Source of the DNA: Rathayibacter sp. SD072
Lineage (GTDB): Bacteria; Actinomycetota; Actinomycetes; Actinomycetales; Microbacteriaceae
Reading direction: 5' to 3'
Length of the DNA: 64,000 nt
Assembly (NCBI RefSeq): GCF_017355185.1
Contig: NZ_JADILJ010000007.1
Coordinates: 1-64,000, forward strand
The first letter of the stretch is position 1, and each line of letters starts with the position of its first letter. The notes beneath the pieces were generated by a model that saw nothing but the letters and a program-made list of their open reading frames with translations, made no database searches and was not told the DNA's origin. Of the stretch, positions 18,869 to 27,311 are shown piece after piece. Both the position numbers and the translations under genes were made by a program.

Positions 18869-20431
18869 CTACTTGCCGTGCTGCTCGCGGACGAGCGAGA
18901 CGACCTCGTCGTACTTCGGGCTGTTCATGAAGTTGTCGACGGAGACGTGGATCGCGCCGGGCGTGCGCTGGCGAGCGCGCTCGGTGAGCTCGGCCTGGGT
19001 GATGACCAGGTCGACGTCGTCCTCGAGGGCCGCGATCGCCTTGTTGGTGACCGTGACGTCCTCGAAGCCTGCCTTCTTCATCTTGTTGCGCAGGACGGAG
19101 GCGCCCATGGCGGACGATCCCATCCCGGCGTCGCAGGCGAACACGATGTTCCGGACCTGGGTCGCGGTCGCGGTGGCACCGGCGACGGAGGCGCCGCTGG
19201 AGTCCTGCGGGGTGTTGGCTCCGCCGGCGTTGATGAGCGAGCCGACGGCGCTGTCCTTGCCCTTGTTGGCCTGGTTCGCGGCGACGGCGGCGGCGAGCTT
19301 GTCGTCGCCCTCCTGCGCTGCGGCGAGGTCGCTCTTGCGGCCGGCGCGGATGATCACCGAGGCGACCGCGAACGAGACGGCGGCGGCGAGGATGACCGAC
19401 AGGATGACTCCGATGAAGCTGTCGTTCGCGGTCTGCAGGAGCACCGCGATGATCGAGCCGGGCGAGGCCGGCGCGCGCAGGCCCGAGTTGAAGGCGACGT
19501 TGGTGGCGACACCGGTCGCTCCGCCGAGGATGACGGCGGCGAGGAGGGCCGGCTTCATCAGCACGTACGGGAAGTAGATCTCGTGGATGCCGCCGATGAA
19601 GTGGATGACCGCGGCGCCGGGAGCGGAGGCGCGGGCGGCACCGACTCCGAAGATCGCGAAGGCGAGGAGCACGCCCAGGCCGGGGCCGGGGTTCGCCTCG
19701 AGGAGGAAGAGGAAGGACTTGCCGGTCTCCTCGGCCTGCTGCACGCCGAGCGGGGTGAGCACGCCGTGGTTGATCGCGTTGTTGAGGAACAGGATCTTCG
19801 CGGGCTCGATGAAGAGGCTCGTCAGCGGGAGCAGGCCCGCGCCGACCAGCCACTCGACTCCGGCGCCCAGGATGTCCGACAGGCCCTCGACGAGCGGGGC
19901 GACACCGGCGAACGCGATGAGCGCCAGCAGGAGGCCGAGGATGCCGGCCGAGAAGTTGTTGACGAGCATCTCGAAGCCGGGCTTGATCTTGCCGTCCCAG
20001 ATCGCGTCGACCTTCTTCATGAGCCACGCTGAGAGCGGGCCCATGATCATGGCGCCGATGAACATCGGGATGCCCGCGCCGACGATGACGCCCATGGTCG
20101 CGATGGTGCCGACGACGCCGCCTCGGGCGCCGTAGACCATGCGGCCACCGGTGTTCGCGATGAGCAGCGGGAGGAGGTACGTGATCATCGGGCCGACGAG
20201 GCCGGTGTTCACCACGTCGGGGTCGCTGCTCCAACCGCCGAACTGCTGGACCCACGTGGCGTCGACGCCGAGCAGCGGCAGCCACCCGGTCTGGATGAAG
20301 AGGGCCGTGATGAAGCCCCACGCGATGAAGGCCGCGATGTTCGGCATGACCATCCCCGAGAGGAAGGTGCCGAAACGCTGGATGTGGACGCGCGCTCCAC
20401 CGCGCGTCGACGTCGCTGACGTCGTTGTCAT
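18869..20431 (-). CDS. mtlA: mannitol-specific PTS enzyme IICB
   Basis: The membrane permease and phosphorylating domain for mannitol, 520 residues from ATG 20429-20431. Residues about 15-350 form the EIIC domain of many transmembrane helices with the sugar-binding motif GGIHEIYFPYVLMKP. An Ala/Asp/Gly-rich linker follows, then an EIIB domain with the phosphocysteine in VFACDAGMGSSAMG (about Cys433). There is no fused EIIA; mtlF supplies it. The gene lies 133 bases downstream of ptsI behind a hairpin, so it may have its own promoter as well. Confidence 0.97.
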   Translation of the reverse strand: MTTTSATSTRGGARVHIQRFGTFLSGMVMPNIAAFIAWGFITALFIQTGWLPLLGVDATWVQQFGGWSSDPDVVNTGLVGPMITYLLPLLIANTGGRMVYGARGGVVGTIATMGVIVGAGIPMFIGAMIMGPLSAWLMKKVDAIWDGKIKPGFEMLVNNFSAGILGLLLALIAFAGVAPLVEGLSDILGAGVEWLVGAGLLPLTSLFIEPAKILFLNNAINHGVLTPLGVQQAEETGKSFLFLLEANPGPGLGVLLAFAIFGVGAARASAPGAAVIHFIGGIHEIYFPYVLMKPALLAAVILGGATGVATNVAFNSGLRAPASPGSIIAVLLQTANDSFIGVILSVILAAAVSFAVASVIIRAGRKSDLAAAQEGDDKLAAAVAANQANKGKDSAVGSLINAGGANTPQDSSGASVAGATATATQVRNIVFACDAGMGSSAMGASVLRNKMKKAGFEDVTVTNKAIAALEDDVDLVITQAELTERARQRTPGAIHVSVDNFMNSPKYDEVVSLVREQHGK

Positions 20432-20544
20432 GTGGTGTTCTCCGATTCTTGGTGCGGGATCCGGTCGTTCCTGAGCGGCCGGGTCCCGCGGGCGGGTCGT
20501 GATGAGGGGTGGTGCAAGGGGGTCTGACGGGGTGGTGCGGGACG

Positions 20545-20560
20545 GCGGCCGGGAGGCCGC
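20545..20560 (-). terminator. hairpin after ptsI
   Basis: GCGGCC-GGGA-GGCCGC, a perfect six-base-pair stem with a GNRA-type tetraloop, four bases after the ptsI stop codon. It probably separates the ptsH-ptsI unit from mtlA. Confidence 0.5.
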
Positions 20561-20564
20561 AGGA

Positions 20565-22256
20565 TCAGGAGGCGGCGATCGCCTCGGTGACGGCGGAGCG
20601 CGCCGCAGCGGCGCTGTCCGTCGAGAGCGCGAGCTCGGCGAACCGCTTCGCGTCCTCGAGGGAGTGCTCGGCCAGCTCGGCGCGCACGTCGGCGAGAGCC
20701 GAGGGCGACATCGACAGGCTCGTCGCGCCGAGGCCCACGAGGACCACGGCGAGCAGGGGGTCGGCGGCGGCCTCGCCGCAGATGCCGACGGGCTTGCCCA
20801 GCGCCGCACCCGCGCGACCGACCTCGCCGACGAGTCGGAGGACGGCCGGGTGCCACGGGTCCTGGTACGCGGAGACGGTGCCGAGCATCCGGTCCGCCGC
20901 CAGCGTGTACTGGGTCAGGTCGTTGGTGCCGATGGAGGCGAAGTCCGCGACTCCGAGGATCCGGTCGGCGAGCAGGGCCGAGGAGGGCACCTCGACCATG
21001 ACGCCCGCGGTGCGGATGCCGAGCTCGCGGGCCATCGTGGTGAAGTAGCGGGTCTCGTCGACGGTCGCGACCATCGGCGCCATGACCCAGAGGTCGGCGT
21101 CGGTCGCGGCGTCGGCCTGCGCGAGGGCGGTGAGCTGGTCGCGGAGGATCTGCTCGCTGGCGCGCAGAGCGCGGAGTCCGCGGAGCCCCAGGGCGGGGTT
21201 CTCCTCGTGGTCGTCGTTGAGGAAGCTCAGCGGCTTGTCGGCACCGGCGTCGAGCGCTCGGACGACGACCTTCTTCCCCGGGAACGCGGCGAGCAGGCGC
21301 GTGTACTGCTCCGCCTGCTCGGCGACGGTCGGCGCGGTCTTCGCGTCGAGGAAGAGGAACTCGGTCCGGAACAGGCCCACGCCCTCCGCTCCCAGCTCGA
21401 CCGCGCCCTGCGCGCCGTCGGCCGAGCCGAGGTTCGCGAGCAGCGGGACGGCGTGGCCGTCGGCGAGGGCGCCGGGGACGACGGGCGCGGCGAGGCGCTC
21501 GGCGCGCTCGGTGATCGCGGCCTTCGCCTCCGTGATCTCGACGTCCGACGGGTTCACGGTCACGACGCCGGTGGTGGCGTCGAGGATCACGAGCTGGCCG
21601 TCGCGCAGGTCGAGTGCACCGGTGGTGCCGACGATCGCGGTGATCGACTTCTCGCGGGCGAGGATCGCGGTGTGCGAGGTCGGACCGCCGTCGCTGGTGA
21701 CGAGGCCGAGGACCTTGTCGAGGTCCAGCAGCGCGGTGTCGGCCGGCGCGAGGTCGCGGGCGACCAGCACGAACGGCTCGTCCGACTCGGGCACGCCCGG
21801 TGCGGCCACGCCGCGCAGGTGCGCCACGACGCGCTGCGAGACGTCGTCGAGGTCGGTCGCGCGCTCGGCCATGTACCCGCCCATCGCGACGAGGAGGTCG
21901 CGGAACCCGGCGAACGCCTCGTGCACCGCCCGCTCGGCCGTCTTGCCGTTCGCGATGCGCGCCTTGACGTCGTCGGCGAGCGACGGATCCTCCGCCATCA
22001 GCGCCTGCGCGTCGAGGACGTCCTTCGCGGAGCCGCCCGCGCGCTCCCCGCGGTGGCGGATCGTCGCGGCCGTCGCCGACAGGGACGACACGGCGCGCTC
22101 CTCCTCCTGCACGGGAGTGCGCGTGCTCGCCACGTCCTCGGGCTCGGGGAGCGGCTCGGGCATGCGCAGGACGGGCCCGAGGGCGAGCCCGCGGCCGACT
22201 CCGGTGCCCTGGAGCTTCGCAGAGGCGTAGGCGGTCGAAGGAGTGGACAGCGTCAT
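20565..22256 (-). CDS. ptsI: phosphoenolpyruvate-protein phosphotransferase (PTS enzyme I)
   Basis: Enzyme I takes phosphate from PEP and gives it to HPr, energising all PTS uptake. The 563-residue protein has the phosphohistidine His195 in DGGPTSHTAI, the GVGLFRTEFLF and KPLSFLND motifs of the PEP-binding barrel, and the IGTNDLTQY and KPVGICGEAA signatures near the C terminus. General PTS genes clustered with the mannitol genes imply that mannitol may be a main PTS sugar or that this is the only general PTS set of the strain (inference). Confidence 0.97.
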   Translation of the reverse strand: MTLSTPSTAYASAKLQGTGVGRGLALGPVLRMPEPLPEPEDVASTRTPVQEEERAVSSLSATAATIRHRGERAGGSAKDVLDAQALMAEDPSLADDVKARIANGKTAERAVHEAFAGFRDLLVAMGGYMAERATDLDDVSQRVVAHLRGVAAPGVPESDEPFVLVARDLAPADTALLDLDKVLGLVTSDGGPTSHTAILAREKSITAIVGTTGALDLRDGQLVILDATTGVVTVNPSDVEITEAKAAITERAERLAAPVVPGALADGHAVPLLANLGSADGAQGAVELGAEGVGLFRTEFLFLDAKTAPTVAEQAEQYTRLLAAFPGKKVVVRALDAGADKPLSFLNDDHEENPALGLRGLRALRASEQILRDQLTALAQADAATDADLWVMAPMVATVDETRYFTTMARELGIRTAGVMVEVPSSALLADRILGVADFASIGTNDLTQYTLAADRMLGTVSAYQDPWHPAVLRLVGEVGRAGAALGKPVGICGEAAADPLLAVVLVGLGATSLSMSPSALADVRAELAEHSLEDAKRFAELALSTDSAAAARSAVTEAIAAS

Positions 22257-22326
22257 GAGTGCTCGGTTCCTGTCGTGCTCTCGTCGGTGAGAGAGCGGGG
22301 GTGATCGAGTGGGGTGCCGGTGGGAT

Positions 22327-22593
22327 CTAGGCGTCGTGGTCGGTGGTCAGGAACTCCGCCAGCTCGTCGAGCACGGCCTGCTCGTTGTCGCCCTCGACGG
22401 TGAGGGTGAGGTCGTCTCCGTGCTCGATGCCGAGCGAGATGATGCCGAGGATCGACGCGGCGTTGACCGCGGTGGCGTCGCCCTTCTTGACGAGGACCTT
22501 CTGGCCCGACTTCGCCGCGGCCTGGCTGAAGAGCGAGGCGGGGCGGGCGTGGAGGCCCTTCGACGATGCGACCTGAACAGTGCGCTCGACCAT
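22327..22593 (-). CDS. ptsH: phosphocarrier protein HPr
   Basis: HPr shuttles phosphate from enzyme I to EIIA proteins. The 88-residue protein begins MVERTVQVASSKGLHARPAS with phosphohistidine His15, and the regulatory-serine region NAASILGIISLG is present with Ser47. The ATG at 22591-22593 follows AAGGAGA; the long open frame upstream is antisense to neighbours and not coding. It lies 70 bases before ptsI and 35 bases after the EIIB-like gene, so the three are probably one transcript. Confidence 0.97.
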   Translation of the reverse strand: MVERTVQVASSKGLHARPASLFSQAAAKSGQKVLVKKGDATAVNAASILGIISLGIEHGDDLTLTVEGDNEQAVLDELAEFLTTDHDA

Positions 22594-22628
22594 GAACGTT
22601 TCTCCTTGGATCTGCAGCCGGGGCTGCG

Positions 22629-23015
22629 TCAGTGGTGGCCTGCTCCGGGCTCGGCGCCCGGTGCTGGTCGTCCGGAGGGATCCCCGTCCGCTCCTGCGAC
22701 GACCGCGCGAGCGGCGAAGAGGACGGGCAGGGTGTCGAGCACGGTGTCGGCACCGTGCACTCCGAAGACGTCGTGCGGGAGGAGGGCGGCCGCGACTCCG
22801 ACCGCCTCCGCCTGGTGGCGGAGTCCGTCGAACTGCGACTCGAGATGCGGCCCGACCAGGAGGACGTCGGCCTCCGGGAGGGAGTCCGCGAGACCGGCGA
22901 GGGTCTCGGAGCGGAACGAGGCGTCCACGCCCCGCTCCTTCGCACCCGCCCGCAGGCGGTGCGCCAGGAACGTGCTCGACGCCCCTGCACCGCAGACGAT
23001 CAGGATCTTCCGCAT
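22629..23015 (-). CDS. PTS EIIB-like protein, lactose/cellobiose type
   Basis: A 128-residue protein beginning MRKILIVCGAGASSTFLAHR, the phosphocysteine loop (Cys8) of the lactose/cellobiose EIIB family, followed by an alpha/beta fold with ADVLLVGPHLESQ. The C-terminal 20 residues are Gly/Pro/Ala-rich. No matching EIIC or EIIA of this type is in the window, so it is either an orphan exchange partner for a system elsewhere or a regulator. It starts the EIIB-ptsH-ptsI run after a GAGGAGG ribosome binding site and diverges from the PRD regulator gene. Confidence 0.85.
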   Translation of the reverse strand: MRKILIVCGAGASSTFLAHRLRAGAKERGVDASFRSETLAGLADSLPEADVLLVGPHLESQFDGLRHQAEAVGVAAALLPHDVFGVHGADTVLDTLPVLFAARAVVAGADGDPSGRPAPGAEPGAGHH

Positions 23016-23259
23016 ACGATCGCCTCCTCGCGCCCGTGTCGTCCTTCAGTGAAGCACCCCTCCCGCGCGGGCGGGGCTGCCGCAGGCAATCTTCCGCAGG
23101 GCCGGAAGAGCGCTTCCACGCCGACGGCGCGGGGATTTCCCGGCCTGACTCCGAGATGGTTGACTGCGAGGACCGACGACTCGCCGACCTCGCGACGAGC
23201 GGGCCCGCGGCGGGGCGCACGCTCTCCGCCGGATCCCCCTTCGCGCCTGGAGCCCCTGG

Positions 23260-25179
23260 ATGCCTGACAACCGCGAACGCCTGCTGGAGTACCTCTCCCG
23301 CGCGGACGGGTGGGTGACCGCGCACGAGCTCGCCGATCGGCTCGGAGTGACCACCCGGAGCGTGCGCAGCTACGTCACCGCGATCAAGACGCAGGCCGCA
23401 CCGCTCGAGCCCGTCGAGTCCTCCGCCAACGGCTACCGGCTGGCCCGCGACGCCTACGCCGCGTTCCTCGACGCCCAGCGCAGCCGCTACGTCGAACCGG
23501 ACACCCCCCGCGATCGTCTGTACGGACTCGTCCGGCGGCTGGTCGACTCCGACGACGGACTCGACGTCGTCGCCCTCGCCGAGGACCTCGCGGTGAGCGA
23601 GTCGACGGTGGAGGCGGACCTGAGGCGCGTGAAGTCCCTCGCCGACGAGGCGGGTCTCTCCCTCGCCCGCCTCAGCGCGACCGTGCGGCTCGAGGGCAGC
23701 GAGGAGGCGCGCCGCCGCCTGATCTCGCGCATGTTCCGGGACGAGAGCGCCCAGGGCGTCTTCACCCTCGACGACGTGCAGCGGGAGTTCGCCTCCCCCG
23801 GTCTCGGGGCGTTCAAGACCGAGCTGCTGGGCGCCCTGCAGGAGCGCGGCTACTACATCAACGACTACGGCGTGAACAGCGTCCTGCTGCACATCGCCAT
23901 CGCCGTCGACCGGGTCTCGCGCGGGATCGGGGACTCGTCGGCGGGGCACCCCTCCCCCGCTCTGCACGGCGAGCTCGCCGCACTGCTCGCCGAGCTGGTC
24001 GAGCGCCACTACGCGACGCGGCTCACGGACGCCGAGCTGGCCCAGCTCGCGATCCTGATGACCACCCGCGTCGCGACTCCCGGGCAGAACGAGCCGGTCG
24101 CCGCCGTCGTCGAGAACTACGTCGATCCCGAGGACCTCGCCGTGGTCCGGGAGCTGGTCGCCGAGGTGAACCGCGAGTACCTGGTGGACCTCGACGACGA
24201 GGGCTTCATCGTGCGCCTCGCCCTGCACGTCCGGAATCTCATCGCCCGGGCGTCCGAGGGCGGCTACTCCCGCAATCCGCTCACCCGCTCCATCAAGACC
24301 AGCTTCCCGATGACGTACGAGATCGCGGTCTTCCTCGCCTCGGGACTCCAGCGCCGCCGCGGCATCCTCGTGAACGAGGACGAGATCGCGTACATCGCCC
24401 TGCACGTGGGCTCGTTCCTCGAGCGTGTCTCGCGCCGCGAGGAGCGGCTGTCCTGCGTCATCGTCTGCCCCAACTACTACGACCTCGCGCACATGCTCAG
24501 GCTCCGGGTCGAGCGCTCACTGGGCACCGAGGTCGAGGTCCGCTCGCTGATCACCCGGAGCGACGTCGACTGGGACCGCCTGACCGCCGATCTGGTGATC
24601 ACCACGATCGACGAGCGGCCGTACGCCGACGACGTGGTCGTCGTGCAGCCGTTCCTCACCGATCACGACGTCGACTCGGTCCGTCGAGCGATCGCCCGGG
24701 TCCGCCGGCACCGGCGCCGCGCGCAGATCAAGGACGAGCTGCTGCAGTTCTTCGACGAGTCGCTCTTCTTCCGCAACCTCCACGCGCGCGACGAGTCCGC
24801 CATGATCCGCCTCCTGGGCGAGCGGATGATCGCGCAGGGCATCATCGACGACGATTACGTCGCCGGCGCGATCGAACGCGAGCGGATGAGCTCCACGGCC
24901 TTCACCGACAATCTCGCCGTGCCGCACGCCATGGCGATGAGCGCGCGGCGCACCTCGATCGCGATCGTCGTGAACGACGTGCCGATGGAGTGGGGCGAGC
25001 AGCGGGTGAACGTCATCGCGATGATCGCGTTCGCGTCGGCGGGCCGCAGCACCTTCCAGTCGGTCTTCGACCAGTTCGTGGAGGTCTTCTCGGAGCGCGC
25101 GGAGGTGCAGCGGCTGATCCGCCGCTCCACCGACTTCGGCGCCTTCATCGAGGAGCTGGTGAGGGTGGTCGACAGCTAG
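23260..25179 (+). CDS. mtlR: PRD-containing transcriptional regulator with PTS domains, MtlR/BglG type
   Basis: A 639-residue modular regulator. Two N-terminal helix-turn-helix domains (about residues 5-50 and 85-130) are followed by PRD1 with HIAIAVD and RHYATRL, PRD2 with RLALHVRNL and YIALHVGSF, an EIIB-like domain with VIVCPNYYDLA, and a C-terminal EIIA domain with the phosphohistidine in NLAVPHAMAMS. DNA-binding N termini make it an activator rather than an RNA antiterminator. In Firmicutes MtlR is switched by phosphorylation on these sites. It is divergent from the PTS genes and probably controls the mtl operon; the symbol is by context. Confidence 0.9.
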   Translation: MPDNRERLLEYLSRADGWVTAHELADRLGVTTRSVRSYVTAIKTQAAPLEPVESSANGYRLARDAYAAFLDAQRSRYVEPDTPRDRLYGLVRRLVDSDDGLDVVALAEDLAVSESTVEADLRRVKSLADEAGLSLARLSATVRLEGSEEARRRLISRMFRDESAQGVFTLDDVQREFASPGLGAFKTELLGALQERGYYINDYGVNSVLLHIAIAVDRVSRGIGDSSAGHPSPALHGELAALLAELVERHYATRLTDAELAQLAILMTTRVATPGQNEPVAAVVENYVDPEDLAVVRELVAEVNREYLVDLDDEGFIVRLALHVRNLIARASEGGYSRNPLTRSIKTSFPMTYEIAVFLASGLQRRRGILVNEDEIAYIALHVGSFLERVSRREERLSCVIVCPNYYDLAHMLRLRVERSLGTEVEVRSLITRSDVDWDRLTADLVITTIDERPYADDVVVVQPFLTDHDVDSVRRAIARVRRHRRRAQIKDELLQFFDESLFFRNLHARDESAMIRLLGERMIAQGIIDDDYVAGAIERERMSSTAFTDNLAVPHAMAMSARRTSIAIVVNDVPMEWGEQRVNVIAMIAFASAGRSTFQSVFDQFVEVFSERAEVQRLIRRSTDFGAFIEELVRVVDS

Positions 25180-25204
25180 CTGTCGGACACCCTCACCAGC
25201 TCCT
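25151..25204 (+). terminator. long hairpin overlapping the end of mtlR
   Basis: Arms 25151-25167 and 25188-25204 are perfect 17-base complements, and the inner GACAG/CTGTC extends the stem. The left arm encodes codons near the C terminus of the regulator and the stop codon is in the loop region, so the last codons and the terminator share sequence. Confidence 0.75.
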
Positions 25205-25320
25205 CCCAGGCGGCAGCCGGGCGGTCCAGTGGACCGCCCCGCCGCGGAAGACCGCGATCCGTGACGGCGACCCTCAATGGGTCGCATCCGCATCCCCCGG
25301 TGCTGCAGGCGGAGAAAGGT

Positions 25321-25360
25321 CTCGATACGCCGCCCCGCGGCTATCCGACCAGCAGGAGGC
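25321..25360 (+). repeat. degenerate intergenic repeat, copy 2
   Basis: CTCGATACGCCGCCCCGCGG followed by CTATCCGACCAGCAGGAGGC, a member of the same family as 7985-8015. It stands 26 bases before the duplicated map end, just as copy 4 stands before the native map end. Confidence 0.55.
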
Positions 25361-25385
25361 GCGACAGATCCTCCCCGCTCTGCTC

Positions 25386-25430
25386 CACGCGATCGGCGTC
25401 GGCACGATCCCGTACGGTGCGAGCGCCGCC
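25386..25430 (-). pseudogene. duplicated 3' end of map
   Basis: These 45 bases match 25836-25880, the last codons of map, at all but about four positions and lie exactly 450 bases away in the same orientation. Translated they give LAPYGIVPTPIAW against LAPYGIAPTPIA-stop; the stop TGA has become TGG. The frame continues into meaningless sequence, so it is a non-functional fragment. It marks a duplication or rearrangement at the boundary between map and the mannitol block. Confidence 0.75.
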
Positions 25431-25465
25431 GCTCGATGCGTCTCTGCGGGGCTGCTCGACCAGCA
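25431..25465 (+). repeat. degenerate intergenic repeat, copy 3
   Basis: GCTCGATGCGTCTCTGCGGG followed by GCTGCTCGACCAGCA, directly after the duplicated map end. It matches the consensus in both half-sites. Confidence 0.5.
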
Positions 25466-25515
25466 AGGGGACCGCCGTCGCGTCTGCTCCTCCGGTCCGA
25501 GCCGTCGTGCTGTCT

Positions 25516-25582
25516 GCAACCGAGGTCGGGACGGCCCGCGGGTTCCGTTCGAGTCGCCCGCGCGGCTCCTGACCTCGGTTGC
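25516..25582. repeat. inverted repeat with 12-base perfect arms
   Basis: GCAACCGAGGTC at 25516-25527 and its exact complement GACCTCGGTTGC at 25571-25582 enclose 43 bases that contain a smaller imperfect GC stem. No gene overlaps it with confidence. It could be a transcription stop for map read-through or part of a mobile repeat. Confidence 0.6.
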
Positions 25583-25662
25583 GAACGGCTCGGCCCGCAG
25601 AACCAAGGCTGACTGAGGAGATCCGAGCGGGAATCACCGGATCGCGTCGTGGAGCCTTGCGT

Positions 25663-25690
25663 AGAGGCCCACCGGGAGTGGTGGGTCTCT
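25663..25690. terminator. hairpin between mtlR and map
   Basis: Arms AGAGGCCCACC and GGTGGGTCTCT pair at ten of eleven positions around a six-base loop, about 145 bases beyond the map stop codon. It may be the terminator of the secY-adk-map transcript. Apart from the repeats listed, nothing else is seen in 25205-25834. Confidence 0.45.
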
Positions 25691-25776
25691 GAGGAGAAGT
25701 CCCCTCGTACGCGTGGCGACCGGGTCGGCAGCAGCCGACTTCTCCCTCACCGCTGAGACGCGAACCCGCTTCACCG

Positions 25777-25815
25777 CTCGACACGCCGCTGCGCGGCTGC
25801 TCGATGAGCGGATCG
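25777..25815 (+). repeat. degenerate intergenic repeat, copy 4
   Basis: CTCGACACGCCGCTGCGCGG followed by CTGCTCGATGAGCGGATCG, ending about 20 bases before the map stop codon. It is the best-preserved member of the family here. Confidence 0.55.
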
Positions 25816-25834
25816 AGCCACACTCGCGCCTAAT

Positions 25835-26680
25835 TCACGCGATCGGCGTCGGCGCGATCCCGTACGGCGCGAGCCCCGCAGCTCCCCCGTCGGCGAGCGT
25901 CGTCACCCAGATGCCGTCGCGGTGCACCGCGACGGAGTGCTCCCAGTGCGCGGACATGCTGCCGTCGACGGTCGCGACCGTCCACTCGTCCTCGCGCACG
26001 ACGGTCTCGGCGCTGCCGGCCGTCACCATCGGCTCGATCGCGACGACGAGCCCGGGCTTCACCTCGGGTCCGCGCTGGCGCACCCGGTAGTTGAAGACGG
26101 GCGGTGCCTCGTGCATCGAGCGGCCGATGCCGTGGCCGATGTAGTCGGTCAGGATCCCGTAGACGCGGCCCGACTTCTCGGCCTCGTCCTCGATGTACTC
26201 CTCGATCGCCGCACCGATCTCGTTGAGGTGCCGGGCGGAGGCGAGGGCGGCGATGCCGCGCCAGAGCGAGCCCTCGGTCACGCGCGACAGCTCGGCCCGG
26301 GCCGCGACCTCCTCGGGACGCGAGGGGTCCGGCAGCACGAGCGTCATCGCGGAGTCGCCGTTCCAGCCGTCGATCTCGGCGCCGCTGTCGATCGAGACGA
26401 TGTCGCCCGCGGCGAGGACGCGCCCACCGGGGATGCCGTGCACGACCTCGTCGTTGACCGACGCGCAGACCGTGTGCCGGTAGCCGGGCACCAGCTTGAA
26501 GTTCGAGTGCCCGCCGCGCTCGATGATCGCGGCCTCCGCGATCGCGTCCAGCTCGAGCGTGGTGACGCCCGGACGGATCGCGGCGCGCACGGCATCGAGC
26601 GAGGCGGCCGTCGCGAGCCCCGGGGCCAGCATCGACCGCAGCTGCGCGGGCGTCTTGTAGAGGGAGGAGCGGAACCCCAC
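25835..26680 (-). CDS. map: methionine aminopeptidase, type I
   Basis: Map removes the initiator methionine from nascent proteins using two divalent metals. The 281-residue protein shows the metal ligands in IVSIDSGAEIDGWNGDSAM (two Asp), GHGIGRSMHEAP (His), VVAIEPMVT (Glu) and HWEHSVAV (Glu). The GTG start at 26678-26680 lies four bases after adk. The C-terminal tail GLAPYGIAPTPIA is the part duplicated 450 bases downstream. In relatives infA usually follows; here the mannitol block does. Confidence 0.96.
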   Translation of the reverse strand: MGFRSSLYKTPAQLRSMLAPGLATAASLDAVRAAIRPGVTTLELDAIAEAAIIERGGHSNFKLVPGYRHTVCASVNDEVVHGIPGGRVLAAGDIVSIDSGAEIDGWNGDSAMTLVLPDPSRPEEVAARAELSRVTEGSLWRGIAALASARHLNEIGAAIEEYIEDEAEKSGRVYGILTDYIGHGIGRSMHEAPPVFNYRVRQRGPEVKPGLVVAIEPMVTAGSAETVVREDEWTVATVDGSMSAHWEHSVAVHRDGIWVTTLADGGAAGLAPYGIAPTPIA

Positions 26681-26684
26681 GGCG

Positions 26685-27311
26685 TCAGGCGGCCGACGGG
26701 TCGTCGACCAGCCGGCTCACCCGGTGGCCCTCGAGGGCCACGACGATCCGATCGGTGACCTCCTCGACGGGCCCGAGGCCGTCGACGACGACGACGAGGC
26801 CGCGGCGGGCGTAGACGTCGATGAGCGGAGCGGTCTGCTCCTCGTACAGCGCGAGCCGGCGGCGGATGACGTCCTCGGTGTCGTCGCTGCGACCCTGCTC
26901 GTGCGAGCGCTTCAGCAGGCGCGTGACGACCTCATCGGTGTCGGCCGTCAGCTGCACGACGGCGTCGAGGCTGTTGCCGTCCGCAGCGAGGATGCGGTCG
27001 AGCTCGTCGACCTGCTCCGTGGTGCGCGGGTAGCCGTCGAGGAGGAAGCCCGTCTTGACGTCCGCCTCCTGGAGCCGGTCGTGCACGATCGCGTTGGTGA
27101 GCTCGTCCGGCACGTAGCGACCGGCGTCGAGGAAGGCCTTGGCCTGCAGGCCCAGCTCGGTCTCGTTCGCGACGTTCATCCGGAAGATGTCGCCGGTCGA
27201 GACGGCCGGGACGCTCAGGATCTCGGAGAGTCGCGAGGCCTGGGTGCCCTTGCCGGCACCGGGAGGGCCGATCAGCAGGAGACGGAAGCCCACCACCGGG
27301 GTCGCGGTCAT
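26685..27311 (-). CDS. adk: adenylate kinase
   Basis: Adk interconverts ATP, ADP and AMP. The 208-residue protein starts at ATG 27309-27311, overlapping secY by four bases. The P-loop GPPGAGKGTQA is at about residues 14-24 and FLLDGYPRTTEQ near 85; the lid is the short, zinc-free actinobacterial type. The C terminus carries a tail of about 15 residues beyond the usual end. The secY-adk-map order is the ancestral one. Confidence 0.97.
   Translation of the reverse strand: MTATPVVGFRLLLIGPPGAGKGTQASRLSEILSVPAVSTGDIFRMNVANETELGLQAKAFLDAGRYVPDELTNAIVHDRLQEADVKTGFLLDGYPRTTEQVDELDRILAADGNSLDAVVQLTADTDEVVTRLLKRSHEQGRSDDTEDVIRRRLALYEEQTAPLIDVYARRGLVVVVDGLGPVEEVTDRIVVALEGHRVSRLVDDPSAA

Noticed and set aside
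22327-24492. Long minus-strand frame extending ptsH upstream over 700 codons
   Set aside because: HPr begins at the ATG after AAGGAGA; the rest is antisense to mtlR and the EIIB-like gene.
25540-25585. GTTCGAGTC sequence as a tRNA T-loop
   Set aside because: No acceptor, D-arm or anticodon stem could be fitted around it; it belongs to the inverted repeat.
25274-25823. Minus-strand open frames of 110 and 160 codons in the map-mtlR gap
   Set aside because: They run across the degenerate repeats; the only recognisable piece is the copied end of map, so they are not genes.
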